A stretch of DNA of 64,000 nt from Thalassotalea nanhaiensis (lineage in GTDB: Bacteria > Pseudomonadota > Gammaproteobacteria > Enterobacterales > Alteromonadaceae): positions 1,798,001 to 1,862,000 of the forward strand of contig NZ_CP134146.1 in the NCBI RefSeq assembly GCF_031583575.1, in the 5' to 3' direction. Below, in pieces: positions 34,256 to 42,707 of this stretch (positions are counted from its first letter, which is position 1; each line of letters opens with the position of its first letter). The notes under the pieces are model-generated. The model did not search any database. It saw nothing but the letters and a program-made list of their open reading frames with translations, and had not been told where the DNA came from. A program made the position numbers and the translations under genes.

Positions 34256-34780
34256 TTAGTTGCGTTTCTGCCTTAATACACACTCATATATTTTTAGGTT
34301 TTTCTTTATTTGATTTTTAAAGTTTTCTGCTTTACGTTTATTAGCAAAGTAGGGGCTTGTTACCACATACCATTTGCCAGAACTACTTACGTTCATTGGC
34401 GTGAGTTTGCTAATTTTATTTTTTAGGTTTTGCGCGTCACTTTCTAGTTTAAATGCTCCGCAGCGTAATTGATGGGGAGTAGAGTCAGGGGTGTCATAAT
34501 CCCTTTCAATAAAACTTATCTGTCCTTGTTCAAGCTTTTCAGGAAAAACATATTTTGGTTTTGGCTTATTTGGTAAAACGAGCTCTTCAGTTTGGCTATC
34601 ATTTACCTGTGTAGAAATAGCCACTGTTTGTTTTTCAGTACTAGAGTTATAAAAATTCAAGCCTATAACTGGTGTAACTATGCCTACCGTTAAAATAGTG
34701 GTAAATAGTTTAATCTTATATGCGCGTTGTTGTTTTTGTTTGCTAGGGTTGCGTTTAGGCGATTTATTTACATAATCCAT
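34256..34780 (-). CDS. FtsN-like SPOR-domain membrane protein
   Basis: 174 residues. A basic N-terminus (MDYVNKSPKRNPSKQKQQR, similar in layout to FtsN) leads into one membrane helix (LFTTILTVGIVTPVIGLNFY), a linker, and a C-terminal SPOR domain (about 100-170: LRCGAFKLESDAQNLKNKIS, KWYVVTSPYFANKRKAENFK) that would bind denuded peptidoglycan at the septum. It has the topology of FtsN but is shorter than most (E. coli 319). The genome's main FtsN may lie elsewhere. It is monocistronic, reading away from the methyltransferase in the same direction. Confidence 0.82.
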   Translation of the reverse strand: MDYVNKSPKRNPSKQKQQRAYKIKLFTTILTVGIVTPVIGLNFYNSSTEKQTVAISTQVNDSQTEELVLPNKPKPKYVFPEKLEQGQISFIERDYDTPDSTPHQLRCGAFKLESDAQNLKNKISKLTPMNVSSSGKWYVVTSPYFANKRKAENFKNQIKKNLKIYECVLRQKRN

Positions 34781-34875
34781 TTGAGCATTTCTTTTTTATT
34801 ATTCTATTTTCATTATAAATAAGTGCGCTCAAATGAAAAGAGCTAATGAGCCGTCATAATTAGCTGAGATAATGC

Positions 34876-35706
34876 TTAAAGTTTTTCTGCAATGATCTCA
34901 ACCGGTGCAATTAAGTTATTACCAATGTTTTCCACCATGTTTTTAACTTTGTAGGCAGCGCTTTGTTGCATTAGGGTATGAAGGCCTAATGGTGGTGGCC
35001 CGCCATCTGCATTTATTTTGGCCTTAAGTTGTTGAAAAAATTGTAGGGAAAAAGCATGGCGATTAGTTTCTTTAATAATGCTAAAGCCTTCATCGGTTAG
35101 TGCTTGTTGGTATTGCTCTGGTGTTGCCAGTTTACTGGTGCTGCTGTTTGTCGCCCACGGAACTGGGTAAATTAAATCACCGTCACTTTGGCGCATAACA
35201 TCATAAACAGCAAAAGTGGCACCTGGTTTTAAAACTCTGTGTATTTCTTTAAACAGCGCGGCTTTGTCTTCTATATTCATGCCAACATGAAGCATGTAAG
35301 CACCGTTAAAACTGTTATTTTTAAAAGGCATGTTTAAGGCGCTGCCTTGTACCAATGTAACTTTACTTTCAAGCCTTACCCATTTGCATAATGCTGTGCC
35401 GGTTTCAATATACTCATTAGTTAAGTCTATTCCGGTTACTTGGCTTTTACATTTTGTTGCGACATATCTTGCTGCGCCGCCTAGACCACAACCAACATCT
35501 AATAATTGGTCTTGCTCAGAAAAGTTGAGTTGCTCAAGTAAGTGATCTGTCGCCAAGCGCCCGCCAATATGAAACTCATCGACAGGGGCAAGATCAGCTA
35601 TGGTTATGTTTTCAGTGGTTTTGCCTAGTGCAGGAAGAGCCGCTTCGATGGCATTGAGCAAATTGCCGTGTTGGTAATGATCAGAGACTGATTTATCGTA
35701 CGACAT
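34876..35706 (-). CDS. Class I SAM-dependent methyltransferase
   Basis: 276 residues. Motif I is LLDVGCGLGGAARYVATK (about residues 67-84), followed by an acidic motif II in GIDLTNEYIETG, PFKNNSFNGAYMLHV and a post-core FAVYDVMRQSDGDL. The arrangement resembles Ubie/Coq5 and sterol/sarcosine-type small-molecule methyltransferases (FHIGGRLATDHL near residue 46). The substrate is unknown. It is a single gene with no pathway neighbours. Confidence 0.88.
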   Translation of the reverse strand: MSYDKSVSDHYQHGNLLNAIEAALPALGKTTENITIADLAPVDEFHIGGRLATDHLLEQLNFSEQDQLLDVGCGLGGAARYVATKCKSQVTGIDLTNEYIETGTALCKWVRLESKVTLVQGSALNMPFKNNSFNGAYMLHVGMNIEDKAALFKEIHRVLKPGATFAVYDVMRQSDGDLIYPVPWATNSSTSKLATPEQYQQALTDEGFSIIKETNRHAFSLQFFQQLKAKINADGGPPPLGLHTLMQQSAAYKVKNMVENIGNNLIAPVEIIAEKL

Positions 35707-35749
35707 TGTTTGAATCCCGCTAATTGATGATTATAAAATATAGCACAAT

Positions 35750-35775
35750 GGACCCTGAAATAAATTCAGGGAGGA
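35750..35775 (+). repeat. Dispersed palindrome CCCTGAA-ATAAA-TTCAGGG
   Basis: Same palindrome as at 14627, here directly upstream of the methyltransferase start region, followed by GAGG. Confidence 0.8.
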
Positions 35776-35883
35776 ATGCAGAGGTTCAAGAAATGGTGGT
35801 TGGTGTTCAAGGTAGTGCTGGTTAACAAACTGTTTCTGTTTATTTGACTGAATTCGTTTAGTATATTTGTAAATAATACCAAA

Positions 35884-36107
35884 GAATGGATTCCTGCCTA
35901 CGCAGGAATGACGGCTGGCGCAGGAATGACGTGGTAGTCGAATGGATTCCCGCCTTCGCGGGAAAGACGGCTAGCGCAAGAAAGACGTGGTAGGCGAATG
36001 GATTCCTGCCTACGCAGGAATGACGGCAGGCGCAGGAAAGACGTGGTAGACGAATGGATTCCCGCCTTCGCGGGAAAGACGGCTAGAGCAGGAATAATTG
36101 GGTTGGG
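35884..36107 (+). repeat. Tandem array of four 56-bp hairpin units alternating two arm types
   Basis: Units start at 35884, 35940, 35996 and 36052. Units 1 and 3 contain TTCCTGCCTACGCAGGAA, and units 2 and 4 contain TTCCCGCCTTCGCGGGAA. Each is preceded by GAATGGA and followed by TGACGGC or AGACGGC and GTGGTAG. Period and alternation suggest duplication of a 112-bp dimer. Confidence 0.92.
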
Positions 36108-36171
36108 TCTACGTTGTAGGTGATACGTCAGGTGTTGATGTGTTACGTTAAAAAGAAACTGTTTTACTAAT

Positions 36172-36897
36172 ATGCTAAAAAATTACTTTGTTGTCTGCTT
36201 AATTGCGGTGAGTATTTTTTTTGATGTGCATGCTGCTTCAGGTTTGGTTAAAAAATCTAAATCTGGTATTTGTCACTCTCAAGAAAGTTCTTATTATAAT
36301 CGCACCAAGAATTTCACTGCGTTTGATTCACTTGAATCTTGCATAAATTCAGGCGGGCGCTTGCCTAAAGGTTTTGTTGCTAAAGGTGATGTTGCTGCTC
36401 AGTCTGCGTCGCACCTTAAACATTATACTCGCAGTCAGTTTGGTAGTGGTTGGAGTGATGTTGACCGTGATTGTCAAAATTCACGTATGGAAGTGCTAGT
36501 GGCGCAATCTGTTGGTCCCGTGCACTTTAAAGACTCCAGAGAGTGCTCTGTGCGCTCTGGTAAGTGGATATCATCGTTTACCGGTGAAACACTCTATGAA
36601 GCCTCATCGATTGATATTGACCACGTTATACCGCTTAAATGGGCATGGGATCACGGGGCAAGCTCTTGGAGTTATGAACAACGCGTCGCGTTTGCCAACG
36701 ATCCTGCAAATTTACTTAGCGTTGAAGCAAGCTTAAACCGCAGCAAAGGCGCGAAAGGTTTGGATGAATGGCTACCTCCTAAAAATCAGTGCCAGTATAT
36801 TGCACGTTTTATTAGGGTTATGAAGAAATATCCGCTTAATGTAGGTTCAAAAAAACTCGACTCTATAACATCACTTAAAAACAGTTATTGCGCTTAG
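36172..36897 (+). CDS. Secreted HNH endonuclease (GmrSD C-terminal/DUF1524-like)
   Basis: 241 residues with a signal peptide (VVCLIAVSIFFDVHA) and likely periplasmic or extracellular location. The nuclease core is IDIDHVIPLKWAWDHGAS (HNH-type His-Asp-His), then NDPANLLSVEASLNRSKGAK and LDEWLPP, which is the conserved core of this family. A preceding YTRSQFGSGWSDVDRDCQNSR segment and paired cysteines fit secreted nonspecific nucleases of marine bacteria that scavenge DNA. No partner restriction gene is present. It begins right after the 56-bp array. Confidence 0.9.
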   Translation: MLKNYFVVCLIAVSIFFDVHAASGLVKKSKSGICHSQESSYYNRTKNFTAFDSLESCINSGGRLPKGFVAKGDVAAQSASHLKHYTRSQFGSGWSDVDRDCQNSRMEVLVAQSVGPVHFKDSRECSVRSGKWISSFTGETLYEASSIDIDHVIPLKWAWDHGASSWSYEQRVAFANDPANLLSVEASLNRSKGAKGLDEWLPPKNQCQYIARFIRVMKKYPLNVGSKKLDSITSLKNSYCA

Positions 36898-37189
36898 TTA
36901 TCCTGTTTTAATTACCATTTTTGTTAAGATCCCCTCTTAACTAATCTTTTATACGCTGAAATAAACATCGGCAGTATTTTTTAAATCGCTATTTTCCAAC
37001 TTCTTACTCTCGTGTTCATGTGCATTTTTGTAGGTGCTTAAAGGATTTATGTACTTTAAAAAATCAAGCTGAAAGTTTAGGTTTTATTATTTAATCTTCA
37101 AAAACAATGGTTTACCTGTTTTTGTGGTTTGGCATGTTACCTGCAACTTACTTTATTGATGTTCATTAGATAAATGTATGGAGGTTTAA

Positions 37190-37639
37190 ATGAATGCTTT
37201 TTATAAATTAACGTTGCCTACCTTACTGCTTATGGCCATTTCTGGCTGTATGACAGCGCAAGAACATCAACAGGAAATTGCCGACGACTCTACAGGCAAG
37301 CTTACCGTTGGTGTTGTGCAAAAAGAGATCAATATTGGCATGTCAGGCGCAGAAGTTGCGGCAGTTTTAGGTTCACCCAACATTGTTTCTACAGATGAAA
37401 ATAGAAACGAAGTGTGGATTTACGACAAAATTTCTACTGAATTTGTACACTCCAGCAGTAGCGGAGGCGTTTCATCACTTGTTCTAGGCTTTGGTAGTGA
37501 GGTACTGGGAGGAGCTGGTGGTAGTTACAATAAACAAGCGGGAGCTTCTTCTAAATCACAGAAAACCTTAACAATAATATTAAAATTTGATGATGAGGGG
37601 CTTATCAGAGATTTTGCTTACCACACGTCACGCTTTTAG
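37190..37639 (+). CDS. BamE/SmpA-like lipoprotein
   Basis: 149 residues with lipobox AISGC. The SmpA/BamE pattern lies at about 45-90: INIGMSGAEVAAVLGSPNIV then NEVWIYDK, followed by a serine/glycine-rich insert (SSSSGGVSSLVLGFGSEVLGG) and a final strand ILKFDDEGLIRDFAY. It is not the house-keeping BamE, which lacks the glycine-rich insert. It is the first gene of a three-lipoprotein operon (16 bp gap to the next). ATG follows TATGGAGGTTTAA, a strong ribosome site. Confidence 0.85.
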   Translation: MNAFYKLTLPTLLLMAISGCMTAQEHQQEIADDSTGKLTVGVVQKEINIGMSGAEVAAVLGSPNIVSTDENRNEVWIYDKISTEFVHSSSSGGVSSLVLGFGSEVLGGAGGSYNKQAGASSKSQKTLTIILKFDDEGLIRDFAYHTSRF

Positions 37640-37655
37640 GCGTTAAGGAAATATC

Positions 37656-38195
37656 ATGTTAACTAAAAACGTTTTAATAATGGTGTTGGTGGTCGTTGCA
37701 ATAAGTGGCTGTACTAGTAATAGCAAGCCACCTACAGATGCTTTTAAATTATCGCCTACATCAATAGAAGATAAACAAATGCAAACCCGACAATTTACAA
37801 CAGTGCAACGCATTGACTTATTAGTTGCCAGTGCCAGTGTATTGCAAGATTTGGGATATTCGTTGGATGAATCAAACTCGGTGTTAGGGGTATTGTCGGC
37901 ATCAAAAGTTATAGATGCTAAAGATAGTGGTCAGATTGCTGGAGCCATTTTATTGGCAATATTTACCGGATCATCACCGCCAGTTGATGATAAGCAAAAA
38001 ATTAGAGTTTGTTTGGTGATAAACAGCGATTTATCTGATGATAAGTCATCACTAGCCAGAATAACCATTCAGAGGCTAATTTGGAATGACCGAGGCAGAC
38101 TGTCCCGTGTGCAGTCAGTAAAAGATCCTGAGCTTTATGATGCATTTTTTACAAAACTGTCTAAAGCGGTATTTTTGGAGGCAAATAGCATATGA
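37656..38195 (+). CDS. Lipoprotein of unknown function, operon member 2
   Basis: 179 residues with lipobox AISGC. The mature part begins TSNSKPPTDAFKLSPTSIEDKQMQTRQF and contains LLVASASVLQDLGYSLDES, GVLSASKVIDAKDSGQ, and a C-terminal SVKDPELYDAFFTKLSKAVFLE. It shares this whole plan with the next gene, so the two are paralogs. The overlap with that gene is 4 bp (ATGA). No named family is recognised. The context suggests an outer-membrane lipoprotein set with the BamE-like protein. Confidence 0.82.
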   Translation: MLTKNVLIMVLVVVAISGCTSNSKPPTDAFKLSPTSIEDKQMQTRQFTTVQRIDLLVASASVLQDLGYSLDESNSVLGVLSASKVIDAKDSGQIAGAILLAIFTGSSPPVDDKQKIRVCLVINSDLSDDKSSLARITIQRLIWNDRGRLSRVQSVKDPELYDAFFTKLSKAVFLEANSI

Positions 38196-38629
38196 ATATT
38201 TTAACAAGTACAAATAAAGCAGCTTTATTAATTTCTATTTTGTTTTTAGTAAGCAGCTGTAGCGGAAGTAGAACACCAAAAGACGCGTTTGCCATGAATT
38301 CTAGTCAAGTTGAGGTTCGCAGTTATCAAACCAGAGCTTATGATACTACTGACAAGGTACTATTACTGCGCTCGGTTATTGCAACATTACAAGATTTGGA
38401 ATTTATTATCGACAAAGCAGATGTTGAATTTGGCGTGGTGTCAGCAACTAAACTTAATCGTTATTCATTACGAATGACTATTACTATCAGAGAGCGGGGC
38501 GAGCATCAGTTATTAGTGCGAGCTAACGCTCATTACAACCTAGAGTCGATTGAAGATCCCACTCCTTATCAAGACTTTTATAGTGCATTAAATAAATCTA
38601 CTTTTTTAACCAGCCATGAAGTAGATTAA
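38192..38629 (+). CDS. Lipoprotein of unknown function, operon member 3 (paralog of member 2)
   Basis: 145 residues with lipobox VSSC. It matches member 2 at TPKDAFAMNSSQVEVRSYQTRAY, IATLQDLEFIIDKADVEFGVVSATK and SIEDPTPYQDFYSALNKSTFL but lacks the middle insert containing the alanine-rich SGQIAGAILLAIFTG. Last gene of the operon. Function is unknown. Confidence 0.82.
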   Translation: MNILTSTNKAALLISILFLVSSCSGSRTPKDAFAMNSSQVEVRSYQTRAYDTTDKVLLLRSVIATLQDLEFIIDKADVEFGVVSATKLNRYSLRMTITIRERGEHQLLVRANAHYNLESIEDPTPYQDFYSALNKSTFLTSHEVD

Positions 38630-38672
38630 GTAGGTCATCGTAATTAGTGAATAGTGCTTGTGCTGGAATAGC

Positions 38673-38984
38673 CTAATGGACAATACCGTGATGTTTTTCA
38701 GCGCAAGTATGGCAAATGTATTCATCATGCATATGACCACGTAAATTTGCTTTATTACATTGAGCACAGCGAGCAAAATATTTATCGTCGCTTGTCAGCT
38801 TTTTAAGCTCTCGCTCTAGTTGGTCATCGCTGGTATTTAACGGCAATTTTTTAACAATTCTATATTCCCGTTTTGGCTCATGTGGCCCTAGCCAATCTAC
38901 CATTTCAACTGAAATATCAATAACACCTTGGGTTTTATCTATCCAAATGTATCTTCTAAAGTCTTCTTCATTGTTGTTAGACAT
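38673..38984 (-). CDS. Small zinc-ribbon hypothetical protein
   Basis: 103 residues. The C-terminus holds two cysteine pairs, CAQCNKANLRGHMHDEYICHTCAE in parts (CxxC-x16-CxxC), surrounded by histidines, a probable zinc ribbon. The N-terminal part is predicted beta-rich (RRYIWIDKTQGVIDISVEMV). No family is recognised. Monocistronic. Confidence 0.7.
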   Translation of the reverse strand: MSNNNEEDFRRYIWIDKTQGVIDISVEMVDWLGPHEPKREYRIVKKLPLNTSDDQLERELKKLTSDDKYFARCAQCNKANLRGHMHDEYICHTCAEKHHGIVH

Positions 38985-39072
38985 GATCTGGCTTCTTTTT
39001 ATTATTAATCTGTTCTAATTATTACTGCTTTTTTTACTTTAGCAATTTATCAGTTTATAAAATTTTTCATCG

Positions 39073-40122
39073 TTAATTTAACGTGACTTGATGTTTACTA
39101 AAGTACTTCATTCGGTATACGTGCCAGTCACTTTTACTATCAGTTTGATGTTTTTGGCACATACCATAACGAAAAGACGGGGTTATATTTGGCCAGTGGT
39201 AGCGTAAGTCACTAAACCAAACGCAGGTTTGTTGCGGTGTGTGCTGGTAATCATAAAAAATAGGGTAAACGCTGAAACGTTGGAACGCCTTAAACTTATG
39301 ATGTTGCCAAACTTGTCTGGCATGTTTGTTCATTTGTGGCTGTATTGGCAGGGTGTAATAGTGTTGCCAAATTAACTGCTCGTTCAAGTGGTAGCTTTGT
39401 TGTTGCGGTAAACTTAACTTGTTACTAAACCATTCTCCAACGTGATCGTTGGTCAGTTTTATATACGCTTGATCGAATCCATTTGCCGTTTGGCTAATTG
39501 CTTGCCAGTAAAAAAACGAAAATGGTTGTGGCAACAAAGTAACGGGTTGTGGGTTGTCACTTAGCGACTGCTGGACTTGATTTTTAACGTTAATTACCAC
39601 AAGCAAGTAGCAAGCAGGCAACAACAGTGCCAATACTTTAATCACTTGGGTTTTGTAATTTATGACGAACAACAAACTGCACAATACTAATGCGCTAAAG
39701 TAAATATCGATTACAAATAATAGATTGAATGCAACTTTATAACGGCTTATCGGGGCAAACCATTGCGTACCAAATGCAGTAAGGCTATCAAGCAGGGGGT
39801 GTGAAATAAGGGCTAGTAAACACAGCCAATATAATTGTTTAGACGGTAGCGGCCAAGCAGTAAGGCGCTGCCAACATTGCATTATTAGCCAAGCCCACAA
39901 AGGCGCCAGTATTAAAGAGTGTGTTTCTGCCCGGTGCCAGTCAGCAAGAAACTCTAACGGGTTAATATAAAATAGCAGGTAGTCTATGTCTGGAAATAGC
40001 GCAGCGCTTACGCCAATCAGTGCCCGTTTTTGCCAAGACAGTACGGGTTGTTTATCTGTATCACTAGAGCGGGGTAGTTGTGCGATTGCAGCGCCAACAA
40101 TAGCATGAGTTAATGCATCCAT
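39073..40122 (-). CDS. DUF457 (YdjM-like) inner-membrane metal-dependent hydrolase family protein
   Basis: 349 residues. The family core is MDALTHAIVGAAIAQL, ALFPDIDYLLFYINPLEFL and WHRAETHSLILAPLWAW, giving the conserved His, D-x-D and HRxxTHS residues among membrane helices. Further helices and LISHPLLDSLTAFGTQW follow, then a ~150-residue polar C-terminal domain. Enzymatic activity is assumed from the family name and not shown. It is the last of three tightly spaced genes (rSAM, TetR, this), 7 bp after the TetR gene, so it is co-transcribed with the AmmeMemoRadiSam radical SAM gene. Confidence 0.85.
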   Translation of the reverse strand: MDALTHAIVGAAIAQLPRSSDTDKQPVLSWQKRALIGVSAALFPDIDYLLFYINPLEFLADWHRAETHSLILAPLWAWLIMQCWQRLTAWPLPSKQLYWLCLLALISHPLLDSLTAFGTQWFAPISRYKVAFNLLFVIDIYFSALVLCSLLFVINYKTQVIKVLALLLPACYLLVVINVKNQVQQSLSDNPQPVTLLPQPFSFFYWQAISQTANGFDQAYIKLTNDHVGEWFSNKLSLPQQQSYHLNEQLIWQHYYTLPIQPQMNKHARQVWQHHKFKAFQRFSVYPIFYDYQHTPQQTCVWFSDLRYHWPNITPSFRYGMCQKHQTDSKSDWHVYRMKYFSKHQVTLN

Positions 40123-40129
40123 TTATATG

Positions 40130-40741
40130 TCACTTGCGTAGCCTTAATGGCCTGCTAATTACCTTCAACACATGGTATAACTCACTGCTTCTTTTTAACG
40201 TTCGTTGTAACAATGCCTTGGTTTTCGCATGTTGCACACTATTGTCAACAAAGTAGAAGCTTAAACTGAGTAAATAGGCCGACGTTACCGACAATTCATC
40301 GCCTACTCGTTTAACCCCTGAATAATCCCTACCAGCGGCTTGCAAAAACCATTGTACTGTACGGCTTACCCGCGTAACTCCGTGAGCTTGCAAGTGAAAG
40401 TGGCCCGGTTCAAATTTATAGGCAAGGATCTCTTTAATTATACTTTTGTGGGGCGCGAGAAAATTAAGCCAAGCCATTATGCAATCAATTAAACGCTCAG
40501 TACTGGTTGAATTGTTACGGTCTAGTTTGCTTGCGAGCTTCAGCATGGCGAGATCTGCCTGATCAAACAATGCTTCAGCCATATCGTCTTTCGAGCGGTA
40601 AAAGCTGCGAATAACGCTAAGATCGCATTGCAGCCTTTCTGCCAATGCCAACATACTAAAACTCTCCCAAGAGCTTTGCTTAGCCAGGCTCAAGGCTTCA
40701 TCTAAAACGATTTGTGGTGTTATTTCTTCGCCATTCTTCAT
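40130..40741 (-). CDS. TetR-family regulator
   Basis: 203 residues. The N-terminal helix-turn-helix is ITPQIVLDEALSLAKQSSWESFSMLALAERLQCDLSVIRSFYRSKDDMAEAL in parts, a TetR type. The C-terminal ligand domain (WLNFLAPHKSIIKEI, RTVQWFLQAAGRDYSG, SLSFYFVDNS) has a layout also seen in the TetR-folded COQ9 proteins. It sits between the AmmeMemoRadiSam radical SAM gene (8 bp) and the DUF457 gene (7 bp). It may regulate the divergent promoter 1.1 kb away, but no operator has been identified. Confidence 0.85.
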   Translation of the reverse strand: MKNGEEITPQIVLDEALSLAKQSSWESFSMLALAERLQCDLSVIRSFYRSKDDMAEALFDQADLAMLKLASKLDRNNSTSTERLIDCIMAWLNFLAPHKSIIKEILAYKFEPGHFHLQAHGVTRVSRTVQWFLQAAGRDYSGVKRVGDELSVTSAYLLSLSFYFVDNSVQHAKTKALLQRTLKRSSELYHVLKVISRPLRLRK

Positions 40742-40749
40742 TTCACACT

Positions 40750-41832
40750 TTACCCAATTGATACCGGAATACGTTGTCTGCCAAAGCCATTTTTGTATTC
40801 ACCAAATATGCCATTAATTGGCTGATCGCAGTGTTGGCAATTACCGCTTGAGGTTAGATGATATTGGCTTATTTCATACCAGTTGCGCTTTATTACCGGA
40901 TGTTGGCAGTTCGGGCAATAGGTAGAGTCTGAGTCGACATCAAACACATTGCCGCAATACACAAATTTTAATCCATAGCTTTGGGCAATACTTCTTGCTT
41001 TTAACAAAGTGGTTATCGGTGTATTTCCTTTATCAAGCATTTTAAAGTCAGGATGGAAGGCACTGAAATGCAGGGGAATGTCAGTGCCAAGGTTTTCGGC
41101 AATCCATTGACACATATTGTGCAGCTCTGCCTCTGAGTCGTTTTCGTCGGGAATGAGCAGGGTGGTTATTTCAAACCAAACATCCGTTTCGTTTTTTAAA
41201 TACAGCAGTGTATCTAATACCGGTTGTAAATGGCCGTGGCATATTTTGTGATAGAACTCTTCTGTAAATGCTTTTAAATCGATATTGGCCGCGTCCATGT
41301 GCTGATAAAATTCAATCCTCGGCTCATCACATACATAACCGGCACTTACCGCTACACTCTTTATCCCTTGTTCTTTTGCGGCAATGGCAGTGTCTATGGC
41401 GTATTCCATAAATATTACCGGGTCGTTATAGGTAAACGCCAAACTTTTGCAGTCGTTTTGCTTAGCTGTTTTTGCCAACTCCTCTGGCATGGCTGAACCG
41501 CACAGAGTGTCAAGCTGTCTTGATTTGCTGATGTCCCAGTTTTGGCAAAATTGGCAGCTTAAGTTACAACCGGCAGTACCAAATGAAAGAACGCGTGTGC
41601 CAGGGTAAAAATGGTTAAGTGGTTTTTTCTCGATAGGATCAATACAAAAGCCAGAAGAGCGACCATAGCTAGTTAACACAATTTCGCCTTTATGATGCAT
41701 ACGTACAAAGCAACTGCCACGTTTACCTTCACGTAATGTGCAATGCTGTGGGCATACTTCACAGCGCACTCTACCATCATCCAGTCGATGCCAATACTTG
41801 GTAGGAAAATGTTCTATGAAAGCATCTGCCAT
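40750..41832 (-). CDS. AmmeMemoRadiSam system radical SAM enzyme
   Basis: 360 residues. The radical SAM motif is FGTAGCNLSCQFCQNWDIS (CxxxCxxC at about residues 89-96). An N-terminal CEVCPQHCTLREGKRGSC block and a C-terminal YCPNCQHPVIKRNWYE zinc-ribbon-like block complete the family. It is related to pyruvate-formate-lyase activases but belongs to the group found with MEMO and AMMECR1 proteins. Both partners lie divergently 98 bp away. The substrate and product of the system are unknown. The three genes in minus direction (this, TetR, DUF457) form one operon. Confidence 0.93.
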   Translation of the reverse strand: MADAFIEHFPTKYWHRLDDGRVRCEVCPQHCTLREGKRGSCFVRMHHKGEIVLTSYGRSSGFCIDPIEKKPLNHFYPGTRVLSFGTAGCNLSCQFCQNWDISKSRQLDTLCGSAMPEELAKTAKQNDCKSLAFTYNDPVIFMEYAIDTAIAAKEQGIKSVAVSAGYVCDEPRIEFYQHMDAANIDLKAFTEEFYHKICHGHLQPVLDTLLYLKNETDVWFEITTLLIPDENDSEAELHNMCQWIAENLGTDIPLHFSAFHPDFKMLDKGNTPITTLLKARSIAQSYGLKFVYCGNVFDVDSDSTYCPNCQHPVIKRNWYEISQYHLTSSGNCQHCDQPINGIFGEYKNGFGRQRIPVSIG

Positions 41833-41930
41833 GTTTATTACCGCCTGTATTAAGTATAGCCAAATTCTTTTTCTATACTTAATAGTTGTAGAAGCATAAT
41901 TTTAATTTAGTTTAATCCGTAGGAGCAATT

Positions 41931-42707
41931 GTGAATGTGCGCGAGCCTGCTGTAGCGGGCAGTTTTTATTTTGACGATCCCATCGATTTGGCAGACAGTG
42001 TGCTGCAATGTATTGGTGAATTTGTTGATGCGGGTGTACAAGCCAAGGCGTTAATTGTGCCCCATGCAGGCTATATGTATTCAGGGCCAGTAGCTGGTGC
42101 GGCCTATCGGTTGTTAGCTAACCGAGCTGATGACATTAAAAGAGTCGTTATTTTGGGGCCTTGCCATCGGGTAGCCGTAAATGGCTTAGCGGTTACTGAT
42201 CATGATGCATTCTCAACACCATTGGGCGATATAAATGTTGATGTAGAAGGTTGTCAGCGATTAATAGATAAAGGCATGGTGCACTGTTCAAACGAAGCGC
42301 ATCAGTATGAACATTCGTTAGAAGTTCAATTACCATTTTTACAAGGCTGTTTAAGCAACTTTACCTTGCTGCCTATTGTTGTGGGGGCATGTACGCCAGA
42401 TGAGGTATATACCGTAATTAATGAGCTTAATGTTGAAGGTACTTTGTTTTTAATAAGCACCGACATGAGCCATTTTCATACGTATCAGCAGGCAAATGCT
42501 ATCGATAACTTTAATATCGTGCGGATGCTTAACTTTGATACCGACCTGACTGGTGAAGATGCGTGTGGCAGTAATGTACTCAATGGTTTTTTTAAATTTT
42601 GTGATCATGCCCAGTGGAAAATAAAAATGGTTAAATATGAAAATTCCGGTGATACCGCAGGAGATAAAAACAAGGTAGTGGGCTATGCCAGCTTTATCGT
42701 GTATTGA
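41931..42707 (+). CDS. AmmeMemoRadiSam system protein B (MEMO family)
   Basis: 258 residues from GTG 41931, with AGGAG five bases upstream. The MEMO fold resembles extradiol dioxygenases. Metal-site histidines are visible in VPHAGYMYSGPVAGAAY, LGPCHRV and ISTDMSHFH, with EHSLEVQLPFL between. Its enzymatic role is not established. It overlaps the AMMECR1 gene by 23 bp and is divergent from the radical SAM partner. Confidence 0.94.
   Translation: MNVREPAVAGSFYFDDPIDLADSVLQCIGEFVDAGVQAKALIVPHAGYMYSGPVAGAAYRLLANRADDIKRVVILGPCHRVAVNGLAVTDHDAFSTPLGDINVDVEGCQRLIDKGMVHCSNEAHQYEHSLEVQLPFLQGCLSNFTLLPIVVGACTPDEVYTVINELNVEGTLFLISTDMSHFHTYQQANAIDNFNIVRMLNFDTDLTGEDACGSNVLNGFFKFCDHAQWKIKMVKYENSGDTAGDKNKVVGYASFIVY

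Noticed and set aside
35884-36107. CRISPR array
   Set aside because: Repeats are 56 bp tandem units with no unique spacers, hairpins alternate between two types, and there are no cas genes.
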